A DNA stretch of 64,000 bases from Streptomyces sp. LUP30 (GCF_001746365.1 NZ_MJAJ01000015.1:85596-149595); one strand, 5' to 3'. Shown: positions 16,724 to 25,658, counted from the first letter of the stretch. Numbers and translations are program-made. The notes: generated from the sequence alone by a model not told the origin.

Positions 16724-16731
16724 GCCGTCAG
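16717..16731. promoter_or_regulatory. TetR-type operator over the tetR start codon, one mismatch (site 6)
   Basis: CTGTC ATGCC GTCAG on the top strand; only the fourth base of the left arm departs from the consensus. The initiator triplet (CAT, 16721-16723) lies inside the site, so repressor binding would block transcription start of a short-leader or leaderless tetR mRNA. Confidence 0.6.
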
Positions 16732-16845
16732 CTTACCGAGGGGTGATGGGAGCGCGATTCGGCCGACTGCAAATGGGGTGCACAGGGGTGCGGAGGCGGC
16801 TGTGCCTGGTCTGCGGCTTGCGTGAACCGCCGTTAGTTTGGCTCC

Positions 16846-17577
16846 ATGGCCGAAAACAGGGCATCGGTGTACGCAGAGGGCGTCCCCTGCTGGGTGGACG
16901 CGCAGCTCCCCGACGTGGACGCGGGCAAGCGGTTCTACGGTGAGCTCTTCGGGTGGTCCTTCGAGGAACGGGCGGAGGGCTACGGCGACTCCGTGTGGGC
17001 CCGGCTGGACGGCGAGCCCGTGGCCGCGCTGGCCCACAAGACCGACGGCCGCATGCCCACCGTCTGGACGGTGTATTTCGCCACCCCGGACGCCGAGGCG
17101 ACCTCCCGGCGGATCCTGGCGGCCGGCGGCCAGGTGGTGACGGCCCCGATGCCGGTCGGCGGGCTCGGGACCGCCGCCCTGGCCGCCGACCCCGAGTACG
17201 CCGTCTTCGGGCTCTGGCAGCCCGCCGGGCACCAGGGATTCGGTGTCCGCCACCGGCCCGGCGCGTTCGCCTGGGCCGAGCTCTACGCGCGGGACACCGA
17301 GGCCGCCAACACGTTCTACGGACATCTCTTCCACGAGGCGCTCTTCGGCCCCGGCGCGGCCCCCGACTTCGGCCGCGCCCCGGTGTCCGACGTCTTCCCG
17401 GAGATGATGCCGCCGCACTTCCTGGTCCACTTCGGCGCCGAGGACTGCGAGGCGGCGCTGGGCGCGGTGAGCCGGCTGGGCGGACGGGTGCAGGCGGGGC
17501 CGTTCACCGCCTCGTACGGCACGGTGGCCGTCGTCACCGACAATCAGGGGGCGTCGTTCGCGCTGCTGCAGCGCTGA
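16846..17577 (+). CDS. kbpA: KbpA-like AfsK-binding protein, two-domain VOC/glyoxalase fold
   Basis: 243 residues with two VOC (glyoxalase/bleomycin-resistance-like) repeats, about 8-125 and 136-243: VPCWVDAQLPDVDAGKRFYGELFGWSF, and AFAWAELYARDTEAANTFYGHLF. In S. coelicolor the gene directly before afsK encodes KbpA, which binds unphosphorylated AfsK and inhibits its autophosphorylation. Position, orientation and length (about 250 residues) match, so the name is given on synteny. The fold raises the possibility that KbpA senses a small molecule. A T-tract terminator follows, so afsK likely has its own promoter. Confidence 0.78.
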   Translation: MAENRASVYAEGVPCWVDAQLPDVDAGKRFYGELFGWSFEERAEGYGDSVWARLDGEPVAALAHKTDGRMPTVWTVYFATPDAEATSRRILAAGGQVVTAPMPVGGLGTAALAADPEYAVFGLWQPAGHQGFGVRHRPGAFAWAELYARDTEAANTFYGHLFHEALFGPGAAPDFGRAPVSDVFPEMMPPHFLVHFGAEDCEAALGAVSRLGGRVQAGPFTASYGTVAVVTDNQGASFALLQR

Positions 17578-17595
17578 ACGGGGTGCTGGAGGGCC

Positions 17596-17633
17596 TTCTC
17601 ACCGGCGGGTTCGTCCCGAGGTGAGGATTTTTT
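17596..17633 (+). terminator. Intrinsic terminator with T-tract after kbpA
   Basis: TTCTCACC (17596-17603) pairs with GGTGAGGA (17620-17627, one G-T pair). An inner CGGG/CCCG stem-loop extends it, and TTTTTT (17628-17633) follows. Such T-runs are rare in this high-G+C window. It separates kbpA from afsK. Confidence 0.75.
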
Positions 17634-17798
17634 GCCCGCATATGAAATGAGACACCCCGATTGCCCCCGGGTTCGCAACCGGCCGCCCGGCCAGGAAGAA
17701 TCGGGGTGCGTGCCGCCAGGGCGGTGCGGTGGTGAGACGCTGCACGGGGCCGTGTACACAAGTGGGTGGCGCGGCTCGTACGGGGAGGTGGCAGGCAA

Positions 17799-20177
17799 GT
17801 GGTGGATCAGCTGACGCAGCACGATCCTCGGCGGATCGGGCCGTTCGAGGTGCTGGGACGGCTGGGTGCCGGCGGCATGGGGCTGGTCTATCTGGCACGT
17901 TCGGCCTCGGGCCGGCGCGTGGCGATCAAGACGGTCCGCACGGAGCTCGCCGAGGACCAGCTCTTCCGCGTGCGCTTCACGCGTGAGGTGGAGGCGGCCA
18001 GGGCGGTCTCCGGCTTCTACACGGCCGCGGTCGTCGACGCCGATCCGCGCGCCGCCGTGCCCTGGCTGGCCACCGCGTACGTTCCCGCGCCCTCCCTCGA
18101 AGAGATAGTGAACGACTGCGGGCCGATGCCGGCCCAGGCGGTGCGCTGGCTCGCGGCGGGCGTCGCGGAGGCCCTCCAGTCGATCCACGGCGCGGGGCTG
18201 GTCCACCGTGACCTGAAACCGTCCAACGTGCTCGTGGTCGAGGACGGCCCCCGGGTGATCGACTTCGGCATCGCGTCCGGTGTCTCGAACACCCGTTTGA
18301 CCATGACGAACGTGGCGGTCGGCACCCCCGCCTACATGTCGCCCGAGCAGGCGAAGGACTCGCGGAGCGTCACCGGCGCGAGCGACGTGTTCTCGCTCGG
18401 CTCGATGCTCGTCTTCGCCGCCACCGGCCATCCGCCCTTCCACGGCGCCAACCCGGTCGAGACGGTCTTCATGCTGCTGCGCGAGGGCCCGGACCTGGAA
18501 GGTCTCCCCGACGAGCTGCGTCCGCTCATCGAGTCCTGTATGCAGATGGACGCCACGGCCCGGCCCAACCCGGCCGACCTGCAGGCCCAGCTCGCCCCCC
18601 ACCTCTTCGGCTCCGGCTCCGACGACAGCGGCACGGCCTCGGCGTGGCTGCCCGAGAAGGCGGTCGCCCTCATCGAGACCCGCCGGGGCGGCCGGTCGGC
18701 GAAACCGGCCCCCGTGAGCCCGCGCAGCGGCGGTGGCGGCGGTGGCGGCGTGGGGCTGGGCCGGGGCAACGTGCCGCCTCCGCCGTCCCACGATCCGGTG
18801 GTCCTCGCCCGTCCGGTCCAGCCGCCCGTGGGTGTCGGCGCCCCCGACACCGGTCCCGTCCGGCTGGCCGGCGCGGCCGTGCCGATCGGGCCCGGTCCGC
18901 GCGTGGCCGACGTGCGCGCCACGGCCGCCGTGAAGGCGCCGCTCGCCGAGCCGGGCCTGGTCGCCAACTGGTCGCGTCTGCACCCCGGCGTCAACGGCGC
19001 CGACACGGCGCTCCCGGCCACGCAGGGTGCGCCCGCGGAGACCCCGGCGGGCTGGCGGCCCTGGCGTTTCCGCATGTCGAACGACGTGTGGGGGACCCCG
19101 TCGGTGGCCGGCGACCTGGTGTACGTCACCTCCTTCGAGGTGCACGCCCTGGACGTGGCGACCGGTCGCCGTCGTTTCAAGACCCGGGACGTGGCCTGGT
19201 CGATGGCGGTCGCGGACGGCCGCGTCCACGCCTCCGACGGCCCCACGCTGTTCGCCCTGGACGCCCGCGAGGGCGCCGATCTGTGGCGGCTGTCGACGGA
19301 GGCCTGGGTGTACTCGCTCAGGGCCGAGCGCGGCACGGTCGTCACCGGCACGCGCGGCGGCGGCGTCCAGGGCTGGGAGGCGTCCAACGGGCAGAAGCTC
19401 TGGGAGATCTCCGGCTGCCAGACCGACTTCGAGTCCCCGGAGGCCGGGCCGGTCCTGCACGAGGGCACGGTCTTCGTCTGGCAGGACGCCCGGCTGAGAG
19501 CGCTGGACGCCCGCACCGGCGAGGAACGCTGGACGTACCCGATCGGCGACACGGCCTCCTGCGGCGGCGTCCCGGTCCGCGTCACCCCCGCCCCCGACGG
19601 CAACGTCTACCTCTCGGCCGGCACCCGCGTCCTCGCCGTCGACGTCGCGAGCGGCATGGTGCGCTGGCACTTCGAGGCGCCGGCGGTCTTCCTGTCCCCG
19701 CCGACCTTCGTCCCCGGCCCGGCCGTCACCGGCGGCGGCGTCTACCTCGCCGACTACCTCGGCACGGTGTACGCGATCGACGCCACCGACGGCCGCGACC
19801 GCTGGCGCATCGCCACCGAGGCCCGCTCCTCGGTCGACCCCGTGCTGGTGGCTGCCGGCCATGTCCACGTCGGCAGCGGCAAGGGGCTCTACACCCTGGA
19901 CGCGGTCACCGGCACGCCCAAGTGGCGCTTCCAGGCGGGCGGCGACATCGTGGGCGCCCCGGCGGTCGCGGAGGGCCGCATCCACTTCGGCTCCACGGAC
20001 CACCTGCTGTACACCCTGAAGGCCGACGACGGGCGGTTGCGCTGGAAGCTGGCGACCGGCGGCGAGATCACCGGTTCGCCGGTGGTCCGCGACGGCGTCG
20101 TGTACGCGTGCAGCAAGGACCGCTGTGTGTACGCCCTGGACGCCGAGAAGGGCACGGGCACCGCGCGAACGGCGTGA
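17799..20177 (+). CDS. afsK: Serine/threonine protein kinase AfsK with C-terminal PQQ beta-propeller
   Basis: 792 residues. The kinase domain occupies about residues 13-280: G-loop GAGGMGLV (23-30), Lys44, HRDLKPSN (136-143), DFG (155-157). Thr168 in the activation loop ([15 protein letters not shown]) coincides with the AfsK autophosphorylation site reported for S. coelicolor. A Pro/Gly-rich linker (about 290-420) leads to seven or so PQQ-type repeats ([37 protein letters not shown] and others). AfsK phosphorylates AfsR and affects hyphal tip growth. The GTG at 17799 keeps the [10 protein letters not shown] start; GGGAGG lies about 11 bp upstream. Confidence 0.95.
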   Translation: MVDQLTQHDPRRIGPFEVLGRLGAGGMGLVYLARSASGRRVAIKTVRTELAEDQLFRVRFTREVEAARAVSGFYTAAVVDADPRAAVPWLATAYVPAPSLEEIVNDCGPMPAQAVRWLAAGVAEALQSIHGAGLVHRDLKPSNVLVVEDGPRVIDFGIASGVSNTRLTMTNVAVGTPAYMSPEQAKDSRSVTGASDVFSLGSMLVFAATGHPPFHGANPVETVFMLLREGPDLEGLPDELRPLIESCMQMDATARPNPADLQAQLAPHLFGSGSDDSGTASAWLPEKAVALIETRRGGRSAKPAPVSPRSGGGGGGGVGLGRGNVPPPPSHDPVVLARPVQPPVGVGAPDTGPVRLAGAAVPIGPGPRVADVRATAAVKAPLAEPGLVANWSRLHPGVNGADTALPATQGAPAETPAGWRPWRFRMSNDVWGTPSVAGDLVYVTSFEVHALDVATGRRRFKTRDVAWSMAVADGRVHASDGPTLFALDAREGADLWRLSTEAWVYSLRAERGTVVTGTRGGGVQGWEASNGQKLWEISGCQTDFESPEAGPVLHEGTVFVWQDARLRALDARTGEERWTYPIGDTASCGGVPVRVTPAPDGNVYLSAGTRVLAVDVASGMVRWHFEAPAVFLSPPTFVPGPAVTGGGVYLADYLGTVYAIDATDGRDRWRIATEARSSVDPVLVAAGHVHVGSGKGLYTLDAVTGTPKWRFQAGGDIVGAPAVAEGRIHFGSTDHLLYTLKADDGRLRWKLATGGEITGSPVVRDGVVYACSKDRCVYALDAEKGTGTARTA

Positions 20178-20184
20178 GCCGGCC

Positions 20185-20207
20185 ACCGCGGCGCCCGTCG
20201 CCGCGGT
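20185..20207 (+). terminator. Hairpin after afsK
   Basis: ACCGCGGCG (20185-20193) pairs with CGCCGCGGT (20199-20207) over a 5-nt loop, 7 bp after the afsK stop codon. Stable GC stem without T-tract. Confidence 0.6.
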
Positions 20208-20278
20208 ACGCCCCGCCGGGGACGGGCCGGTCGCCCCGTGGTGACATGGCCGTGACAGGCATTGCCTAGGCTGTCCGT

Positions 20279-20827
20279 ATGGATCGACGGGGGCAGAGAC
20301 TCAGGTTCGCAGCGGTGGCGACATGCGTCGTCCTGGCGCTGACCGGCTTCTCGACGGGAAGAGGCCACGGCCACAGCAGTCACGGCCACAGCGGCGGGGG
20401 CGGCGGGTGCAGCAGCTCGGGCCAGGACCACGACACCTCGTCCTCGACCGGCGGCACCTCCGGATCGCGCTACCACGACTACGACGACCATGACGACTAC
20501 TCGGACGCCACCTCCGGCGGCAGCGGTTCGTCCAGCTCGTCCAGCCCGTCCACGGCGCTCCGGGACGCCACGGTGCGACTGATCGACTGCGCGACCCCGG
20601 GCAGGGCCCACGCGACCGTCAGGGTCGACAACCCGAACGCGACCGGCGCCCGGTTCACCGTGACGGTCGGCTTCCTCGACGCCCGGTCCGACCGGGTGGA
20701 GGAGCGGACCCAGGACGCGTACGTCGCCGGGAACGACACGACGACGGTCCAGGTCGACCTGTCCTCCCCGGGTGACGCGGCGAAGGTCGACCACTGCGAC
20801 CCGGAACCGTACGCGCCGGCGAGCTGA
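20279..20827 (+). CDS. Secreted hypothetical protein with Gly/Ser/His/Asp-rich linker
   Basis: 182 residues. N-terminal signal segment (FAAVATCVVLALTGFSTG), then a low-complexity stretch of about 75 residues rich in G, S, H and D (HGHSSHGHSGGGGGCSSS; YHDYDDHDDY), then an ~85-residue domain with two Cys (RLIDCATPG, VDHCDPEPY) resembling a FxLYD-like immunoglobulin fold (ATVRVDNPNATGARFTVTVGFLD). Function not recognised; the His/Asp-rich linker could bind metal. It follows afsK as in related Streptomyces, with its own short upstream region. Confidence 0.8.
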   Translation: MDRRGQRLRFAAVATCVVLALTGFSTGRGHGHSSHGHSGGGGGCSSSGQDHDTSSSTGGTSGSRYHDYDDHDDYSDATSGGSGSSSSSSPSTALRDATVRLIDCATPGRAHATVRVDNPNATGARFTVTVGFLDARSDRVEERTQDAYVAGNDTTTVQVDLSSPGDAAKVDHCDPEPYAPAS

Positions 20828-20923
20828 CCGGACGCCCCACGCCGCACCGACGCCTGCACCACGCGCACCCCCGCCCGCACCCTCCTGCCCCAGGGCAGCC
20901 TCGGTCGCGGCGCTGACGGCGCT

Positions 20924-21697
20924 TCAGCGGATCCTCGGGCGACCGGCTGATCGTCCGGCGAACAGTTCCGTCTGTTTCTCGCTCGGCAGGTTGCCCAGGG
21001 TGATGAGGTGAGGGGCCTGTGCGAACGCCCAGGCCCGGGCCGCGTCCTTCGCCGCCCACAGGGCCCGCACCGTCCCCTGGACACCGGTGGGCGGATACCC
21101 GGCGACGACGGCGGCGCAGGCGACGGCCGCCGTCAACGCGCCGCCCGCCTCGGTGACCTCGGAGACCAGACCGACCTCGTGGGCGCGCCGCGCCGAGATC
21201 CGTTCCGCCGTGCCCATGAGCATCATCCGCGCGACCTCCCCGTACGGCATGCGCTGCGCCAGGAGCACCGACTCGTAGGCGCTGACCATCCCGTACGTGG
21301 TGTGGGGGTCGAAGAAGACGGCGTCGGCGCCCGCGACGACGAACTCGCACTCCCCGAGCAGATAGAAGGCGCCTCCGCAGGCCATGCCCTCCACGGCGGC
21401 GACGACCGGCTTCCACAGGTCGTTGGCCTTGGGGCCGACGGTGAGCAGCGGATCGTCCTGCATGTAGGGGGAGTCGGGCTGCGGCACGACGGCGTCCCGG
21501 TCGATCCCGGTGCAGAACGCCCGCCCTCCGGCCCCGGTCAGGACGACGGCCCGGACGCGGTCGTCGAAGCGCAACCCCCGCCAGACGTGCCGGAGTTCGC
21601 CCGCCGTCGCGAGGTCGATGGCGTTGAGCCTGTCCGGCCGGTCGAGGGCGACGACCGCGACGCCGGTGTCCTCGTCGACGTCGAGGCGCACGCTCAC
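20924..21697 (-). CDS. Enoyl-CoA hydratase/isomerase family protein
   Basis: 257 residues from the GTG at 21697, overlapping the DUF35 stop (GTGA). Crotonase features: VVALDRPDRLNAIDLATAGEL, GGRAFCTGIDRD (oxyanion hole), VAAVEGMACGGAFYLLGECEFVVA, and FFDPHTTYGMVSA, where the usual catalytic Glu region is altered. Third gene of the thiolase-like/DUF35/hydratase operon driven from about 23312. Together with the thiolase-like protein it would hydrate an enoyl-CoA before C-C cleavage. Hydratase versus isomerase or hydrolase activity cannot be decided. Confidence 0.87.
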   Translation of the reverse strand: MSVRLDVDEDTGVAVVALDRPDRLNAIDLATAGELRHVWRGLRFDDRVRAVVLTGAGGRAFCTGIDRDAVVPQPDSPYMQDDPLLTVGPKANDLWKPVVAAVEGMACGGAFYLLGECEFVVAGADAVFFDPHTTYGMVSAYESVLLAQRMPYGEVARMMLMGTAERISARRAHEVGLVSEVTEAGGALTAAVACAAVVAGYPPTGVQGTVRALWAAKDAARAWAFAQAPHLITLGNLPSEKQTELFAGRSAGRPRIR

Positions 21698-22110
21698 GGC
21701 CGCTCCAGAACCCACTGCGGCAGCCCGTCGCCGTCGAAGACGACCTGCACACGGGCGCCGATCCGGATCCGGTCGGCGGGAAAGGAGTCCAGGGCGGCTC
21801 CCGGGCCGCTCACCAGGTTTCCCACCAGCCGTATCCGGGGCGTCTCGGCCAGCTCGACGACGATCACGTTGTAGGGGGCCCGCGCCGCGTACTCCGGCAG
21901 CAGGGGCGGGTGCGGAACGACGTAGGACCAGATCCGCCCGCGTCCGGAGGTCGGCCGCCACTCGCTCGCGAAGGACTGGCAGTGCGGGCAGCAGGGCCGG
22001 GGCGGGAAGCGGGGCTCGCCGCAGTCGGCGCAGGCCTGGACGCGGAGCTCGCCCTGGGCGGCGTACTGCCAGAAGGGGGCGCCGTCGGCGTCGGTGACGG
22101 GGGTCAGCAT
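21694..22110 (-). CDS. DUF35 OB-fold/zinc-ribbon protein, thiolase partner
   Basis: 138 residues. Zinc ribbon C-ADC and C-PHC near residues 27-44 (ACADCGEPRFPPRPCCPHC), then an OB fold (GRIWSYVVPHPPLLPEYAARAPYNVIVVEL; RIRIGARVQVVFDGDG). It lies between, and is coupled to, the thiolase-like gene (23 bp upstream) and the hydratase gene (GTGA overlap). This is the arrangement seen for Ltp/DUF35 complexes in sterol side-chain degradation, where DUF35 holds the CoA substrate. ATG at 22110 chosen with GAGGAG about 12 bp upstream; an in-frame TTG is nearer. Confidence 0.9.
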   Translation of the reverse strand: MLTPVTDADGAPFWQYAAQGELRVQACADCGEPRFPPRPCCPHCQSFASEWRPTSGRGRIWSYVVPHPPLLPEYAARAPYNVIVVELAETPRIRLVGNLVSGPGAALDSFPADRIRIGARVQVVFDGDGLPQWVLERP

Positions 22111-22133
22111 CGTGGGATCAACTCCTCGGACTG

Positions 22134-23279
22134 TCAGTTCCTGAGCAGCAGGGCGGAGGTCGGGACGCCCTCGCCGGCGGTGACGAGACAGGCGGCGGCG
22201 TCCGGCACCTGGGCGGTGCTGGTCCCGCGCAGCTGCTTGACGCCCTCGTTGATCAGATTGAAGCCGTGCACATAGGCCTCGCTCAGGCCGCCTCCGCCGG
22301 TGTTGATCGGCAACCGTCCGCCCGTCTCCAGCGCGCCGCCCTCGGTGAAGGCGCCCCCCTCGCCCCGGCCGCAGAACCCGTACCCCTCCAGGGAGAGCGG
22401 CACGAGGGGGGTGAAGGCGTCGTAGATCTGGGCGACGTCGACGTCGGCGGGGGTGAGGTCGGCGTGCTTCCACAGGTGCCTGGCCGCGGTCCAGGCGGGA
22501 CCGGTGAGCGGGTCGTCGTTCCAGTAGTTGACCATGCCGTGGTGCTGGGCGGGCAGGCCCTGGGCGGCGGAGTGCACGTAGACGGGCCGCCGCCGGCAGT
22601 CCCTGGCCCGTTCCCTGCTGACGATCACGCAGGCCAACGCCCCGTCGGTCTCCAGGCAGTTGTCGTAGAGGCAGAGCGGCTCGCTGATCCAGCGGGCGGT
22701 CATGTACATCTCGCGGGTGAGCGGGCGTTCGTACATGATCGCCGCCGGGTTCTGGTTGGCCCGGTTGCGGCAGGCGAGGGCGACGTTGAAGAGGTGGTCG
22801 CGGGTCGCGCCGTACTCGTGCATGTAGCGGCGGGCGAGCATGGCTATCTCGTCGGCGGGCCGCAGCAGTCCGAAGGGCCGGGTCCACTGGGCCGGGGTGG
22901 GCAGTTGGACTGCCGTGTTGGTCCACGGGCGCGGTCCGCTGCCCCGCTTGCGCGAGCGCCAGGCGACGCCCACCGTCGCCTGTCCGGCGGCGATCGCGGC
23001 GGCGAGGTGCGCGACGGTGGCGCACGAACCGCCGCCGCCGAAGCCGACCTTGCTGAAGAAGGTGAGGTCGCCGAAGCCGACGGCCTTGGCCAGCTCGACC
23101 TCGTCCGTCTCCTCCATCGTGTAGGAGGCGAGCGCGTCGACCTCGTCCGGGGCGATCCCGGCGTCGTCGAGGGCGGCGAGGACGGCCTGGCAGGCGAGCG
23201 TCTTCTCGGACTCGGGGAGGTGCTTGGCGAACGGGGTCTGGCCGATGCCGACGATGGCGGTGGCGTCCTTGAGGGTCAC
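22134..23279 (-). CDS. Thiolase-like lipid-transfer protein (Ltp type)
   Basis: 381 residues. AIVGIGQTPFAKHLPESE start, VDALASYTMEETDEVELAK, GFGGGGSCATVAHLAAAIAAG (nucleophile region, here with a Cys), EIYDAF-like AQIYDAFTPLVPLSLEGYGFCGRGEGG, and NTGGGGLSEAYVHGFNLINE. Unlike the paralogue at 11816-12988 it keeps a Cys near the active site, so the two may do different steps (thiolysis versus retro-aldol cleavage). Leads the operon with DUF35 and hydratase genes. Two perfect operators lie in the 95-bp gap shared with the divergent acyl-CoA ligase. Confidence 0.9.
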   Translation of the reverse strand: MTLKDATAIVGIGQTPFAKHLPESEKTLACQAVLAALDDAGIAPDEVDALASYTMEETDEVELAKAVGFGDLTFFSKVGFGGGGSCATVAHLAAAIAAGQATVGVAWRSRKRGSGPRPWTNTAVQLPTPAQWTRPFGLLRPADEIAMLARRYMHEYGATRDHLFNVALACRNRANQNPAAIMYERPLTREMYMTARWISEPLCLYDNCLETDGALACVIVSRERARDCRRRPVYVHSAAQGLPAQHHGMVNYWNDDPLTGPAWTAARHLWKHADLTPADVDVAQIYDAFTPLVPLSLEGYGFCGRGEGGAFTEGGALETGGRLPINTGGGGLSEAYVHGFNLINEGVKQLRGTSTAQVPDAAACLVTAGEGVPTSALLLRN

Positions 23280-23311
23280 GCTGCGCGCACCTCCGCAATG
23301 CGATATGGCGG

Positions 23312-23326
23312 CTGACAGTCCGTCAG
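23312..23326. promoter_or_regulatory. TetR-type operator, perfect (site 7)
   Basis: CTGAC AGTCC GTCAG in the divergent gap between the thiolase operon and the AMP-forming acyl-CoA ligase. Centre 27 bp from site 8. Followed by GTTACAGCTAAT, much like the GTTACATAG after site 2. Confidence 0.85.
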
Positions 23327-23338
23327 GTTACAGCTAAT

Positions 23339-23353
23339 CTGACGGGTAGTCAG
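23339..23353. promoter_or_regulatory. TetR-type operator, perfect (site 8)
   Basis: CTGAC GGGTA GTCAG, 21 bp before the acyl-CoA ligase start. With site 7 it gives one operator per divergent promoter. Confidence 0.85.
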
Positions 23354-23374
23354 CTATCGGCGGGGAGGCTCGTG

Positions 23375-25057
23375 ATGCGCGGTGACGTGGAGTGGGGCAG
23401 CATCCCGGGCCTGGTGCGCGCGGCCGCCGAGCGGTACGCCGACGCCGAGGCCGTGGTGGAGGGCCGCACCCGGATCTCGTACGCCGAACTCGGCGCCCGC
23501 GTGGAGCGCGCGGCGGCGGCCTGCATGGCGAACGGGGTCCGCTCGGGCGACCGGGTCGGCATCTGGGCCCCGAACACTCTGGAGTGGATGGTCGCGGCCC
23601 TGGGCGCGGTGTCGGCAGGGGCGGTGCTGGTGCCCGTCAACACACGTTTCAAGGGCGCCGAGGCGGCCGACGTGCTGCGCCGGAGCGGGGCCAGGCTGCT
23701 GTTCGTGACCGGCACCTTCCTCGGGGCCTCGTACGTGGCGTCACTGCGGCGGGCGGCCGGGGAGGGCCCCGGGGCGGGACCGCTGGCGGGCCTGCCGGCG
23801 CTGGAGCAGGTGGTCGTGCTGTCGGACGACGCCCCGGTCGACTTCCGCACCTGGAAGGACTTCCTGGTGAGCGGGGAGGCCGTGGGAGGGGCGGAGGTCC
23901 GCCGGCGCGCGGAATCGGTGCGCGGCGACCAGCCCTCGGACATCGTCTTCACCTCGGGCACCACGGGCCGCCCCAAGGGCGCGGTGATCACGCACGCGCA
24001 GACCCTGCGGGCGTACGGGATCTGGACCGACCTGGCGGGGCTGCGGCGCGGCGACCGCTATCTGATCGTGAACCCCTTCTTCCACACCTTCGGCTACAAG
24101 GCGGGGGTGATCGCCTGCCTGATGCGGGGCGCGACGATGATCCCGCAGCCGGTGTTCGACGTGGACGCGGTGCTGGCGCACGTGGCCTCGGAACGGGTCT
24201 CGGTGCTGCCCGGCCCCCCGACGCTCCACCAGTCCCTCCTGGAGCACCCCGCCCGCGACCAGTACGACCTCTCGGCGCTGCGGCTGGTGGTGACGGGCGC
24301 GGCGGTGGTCCCGCTCCGCCTGGTGGAACGGCTGCGGGGCGAACTCGGCGTGGAGACGGTGCTGACGGCTTACGGCCTGTCGGAGGCGAGCGGCATCGTC
24401 ACGATGTGCCGGCGGGGCGACGGGCCGGACGTCGTCGCCACCACCTCGGGCCGGGCGATCCCGGGCACGGAGGTGAAGGTGGTCGACGACCGCGGCGCCG
24501 AGCCGGCCCCGGGCGCACCGGGCGAGGTGCTCGTGCGGGGCTTCAACGTGATGCGCGGCTACTACGAGGACGCGGCGGCCACGGCGGAGGCGCTGACCCC
24601 GGACGGCTGGCTGCGCACCGGGGACGTGGGCGTCCTGGACGCGGCGGGCAACCTCCGCATCACCGACCGCATCAAGGACATGTTCATCGTCGGCGGCTTC
24701 AACGCCTACCCGGCGGAGATAGAGCAACTCCTGGGACTGCACCCGGACGTGGCCGACGTCGCCGTGATCGGCGTCCCCGACCTCCGCCTGGGCGAGGTGG
24801 GCAGGGCGTACGTGGTCCGGCGAGCGGGCGCGGTGTCGACGGCCGACGACCTGATCGCCTGGGCCCGCCGCGAGATGGCGAACTACAAGGTGCCCAGGTC
24901 GGTGGAGTTCGTACCCGAACTGCCCCGCAACGCGAGCGGCAAGGTGGTGAAGGGGGAGCTGCGGGGGCGCGGGGTGCGTCAGCCGTACGACGTCGGTCGC
25001 GGCCGCCGAGAAGCGCCACCGGGGTCACGCCGTCGAGCTGGACACGAGGGAGTGTGA
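23375..25057 (+). CDS. AMP-forming acyl-CoA ligase (FadD3-like)
   Basis: 560 residues. ANL-family motifs: P-loop FTSGTTGRPKGAVITH (about 190-205), NPFFHTFGYKAG, GLSEASG, then GWLRTGDVGVLD and RIKDMFIVGGFNAYPAEIE, with the C-terminal catalytic Lys in LPRNASGKVVKGELR. It converts a carboxylic acid to acyl-CoA through an acyl-AMP. The overall pattern resembles FadD3, which activates the steroid C/D-ring propionate in mycobacteria; substrate here unknown. ATG at 23375 chosen because GGGGAGG lies 7 bp upstream; GTG at 23372 is possible. The C-terminal ~30 residues are Arg/Gly-rich and unconserved. Confidence 0.92.
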   Translation: MRGDVEWGSIPGLVRAAAERYADAEAVVEGRTRISYAELGARVERAAAACMANGVRSGDRVGIWAPNTLEWMVAALGAVSAGAVLVPVNTRFKGAEAADVLRRSGARLLFVTGTFLGASYVASLRRAAGEGPGAGPLAGLPALEQVVVLSDDAPVDFRTWKDFLVSGEAVGGAEVRRRAESVRGDQPSDIVFTSGTTGRPKGAVITHAQTLRAYGIWTDLAGLRRGDRYLIVNPFFHTFGYKAGVIACLMRGATMIPQPVFDVDAVLAHVASERVSVLPGPPTLHQSLLEHPARDQYDLSALRLVVTGAAVVPLRLVERLRGELGVETVLTAYGLSEASGIVTMCRRGDGPDVVATTSGRAIPGTEVKVVDDRGAEPAPGAPGEVLVRGFNVMRGYYEDAAATAEALTPDGWLRTGDVGVLDAAGNLRITDRIKDMFIVGGFNAYPAEIEQLLGLHPDVADVAVIGVPDLRLGEVGRAYVVRRAGAVSTADDLIAWARREMANYKVPRSVEFVPELPRNASGKVVKGELRGRGVRQPYDVGRGRREAPPGSRRRAGHEGV

Positions 25058-25208
25058 ATGACCGGCGTCGGCCGGGAGGCGGTCAAGAGGAGGGGGCACC
25101 AGCAGCTGCGTGCGGGCCCGGGGAGGGGGACTGCGGGTCGTCGCGGACTGCTCGGGGACACGCAGTACACGGTGGCCTGAGCGGGCGCCGTCCGTGTTCC
25201 CCGCATGC

Positions 25209-25249
25209 CTCGGCCGCGGCGGCGCCCCCTCCGCGCCGCCGCGGCCGAT
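25209..25249. terminator. Strong bidirectional hairpin between acyl-CoA ligase and afsS
   Basis: TCGGCCGCGGCGGCG (25210-25224) pairs perfectly with CGCCGCCGCGGCCGA (25234-25248), extendable by one pair to a 7-nt loop. It lies between convergent genes, 22 bp from the afsS stop. The longest perfect stem I noticed in the window. Confidence 0.8.
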
Positions 25250-25270
25250 CCCCGTCGGGTGTGGCTGGTG

Positions 25271-25468
25271 TCAGGCCGTCTCGTCGGTCGCGTGGAAGTC
25301 GGCCGGCTTGTTCAGCGGCTCGGTGGTGGCGTGGAAGTCCTTGGCGGCGATCTCCTCGCCCGCCGCGTCCGCGGCCGGCCGGGAGTCGGCGACGACCGCC
25401 GGGGTCTCGGCCTTCTCGCTCGTCGCGTGGAAGTCGGCGGGCTTGACGGTGCCGGTGTTGTCGGCCAT
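25271..25468 (-). CDS. afsS: AfsS, small sigma-factor-like activator of secondary metabolism
   Basis: 65 residues; S. coelicolor AfsS has 63. Three spaced copies of a nine-residue unit are visible: PADFHATSE (10-18), AKDFHATTE (42-50) and PADFHATDE (55-63), matching the repeats described for AfsS. It lies directly downstream of afsR on the same strand, as expected. afsS transcription is activated by AfsR, and overexpression stimulates antibiotic production; the molecular action is unresolved. The ATG at 25468 is preceded by AGGAG (6 bp). An 11-bp direct-repeat AfsR/PhoP-like box lies about 220 bp upstream, at the afsR end of the gap. Confidence 0.93.
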   Translation of the reverse strand: MADNTGTVKPADFHATSEKAETPAVVADSRPAADAAGEEIAAKDFHATTEPLNKPADFHATDETA

Positions 25469-25658
25469 GAAGTGACTCCTAGAAAAGAAAGCGTGACGCA
25501 GCGGATGGGAGCGGGACCGCCCGGCAGTACCCCCGTGGATTGCCGGGCGGATCCCGCACGGCCGTTCACCCCGGGCGGCGTCCTGTGGCCTGATCCACAA
25601 GACCCCGCTCAGCGACGCGGCCGTCGCACCGAGCCGTCTGCCCCCCGACGCGACGGTC

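Noticed and set aside
20913..20927. CTGAC GGCGC TTCAG, resembling the regulon operator
   Set aside because: It has a mismatch in the core right arm and lies at the 3' end of the hydratase gene, not at a promoter.
22094..22107. TGAC-GGGG-GTCAG near the DUF35 start
   Set aside because: The spacer is four bases instead of five and the site is inside coding sequence.
22133..22137. GTCAG half site before the DUF35 gene
   Set aside because: No matching left arm at the correct distance; a single half site is expected by chance.
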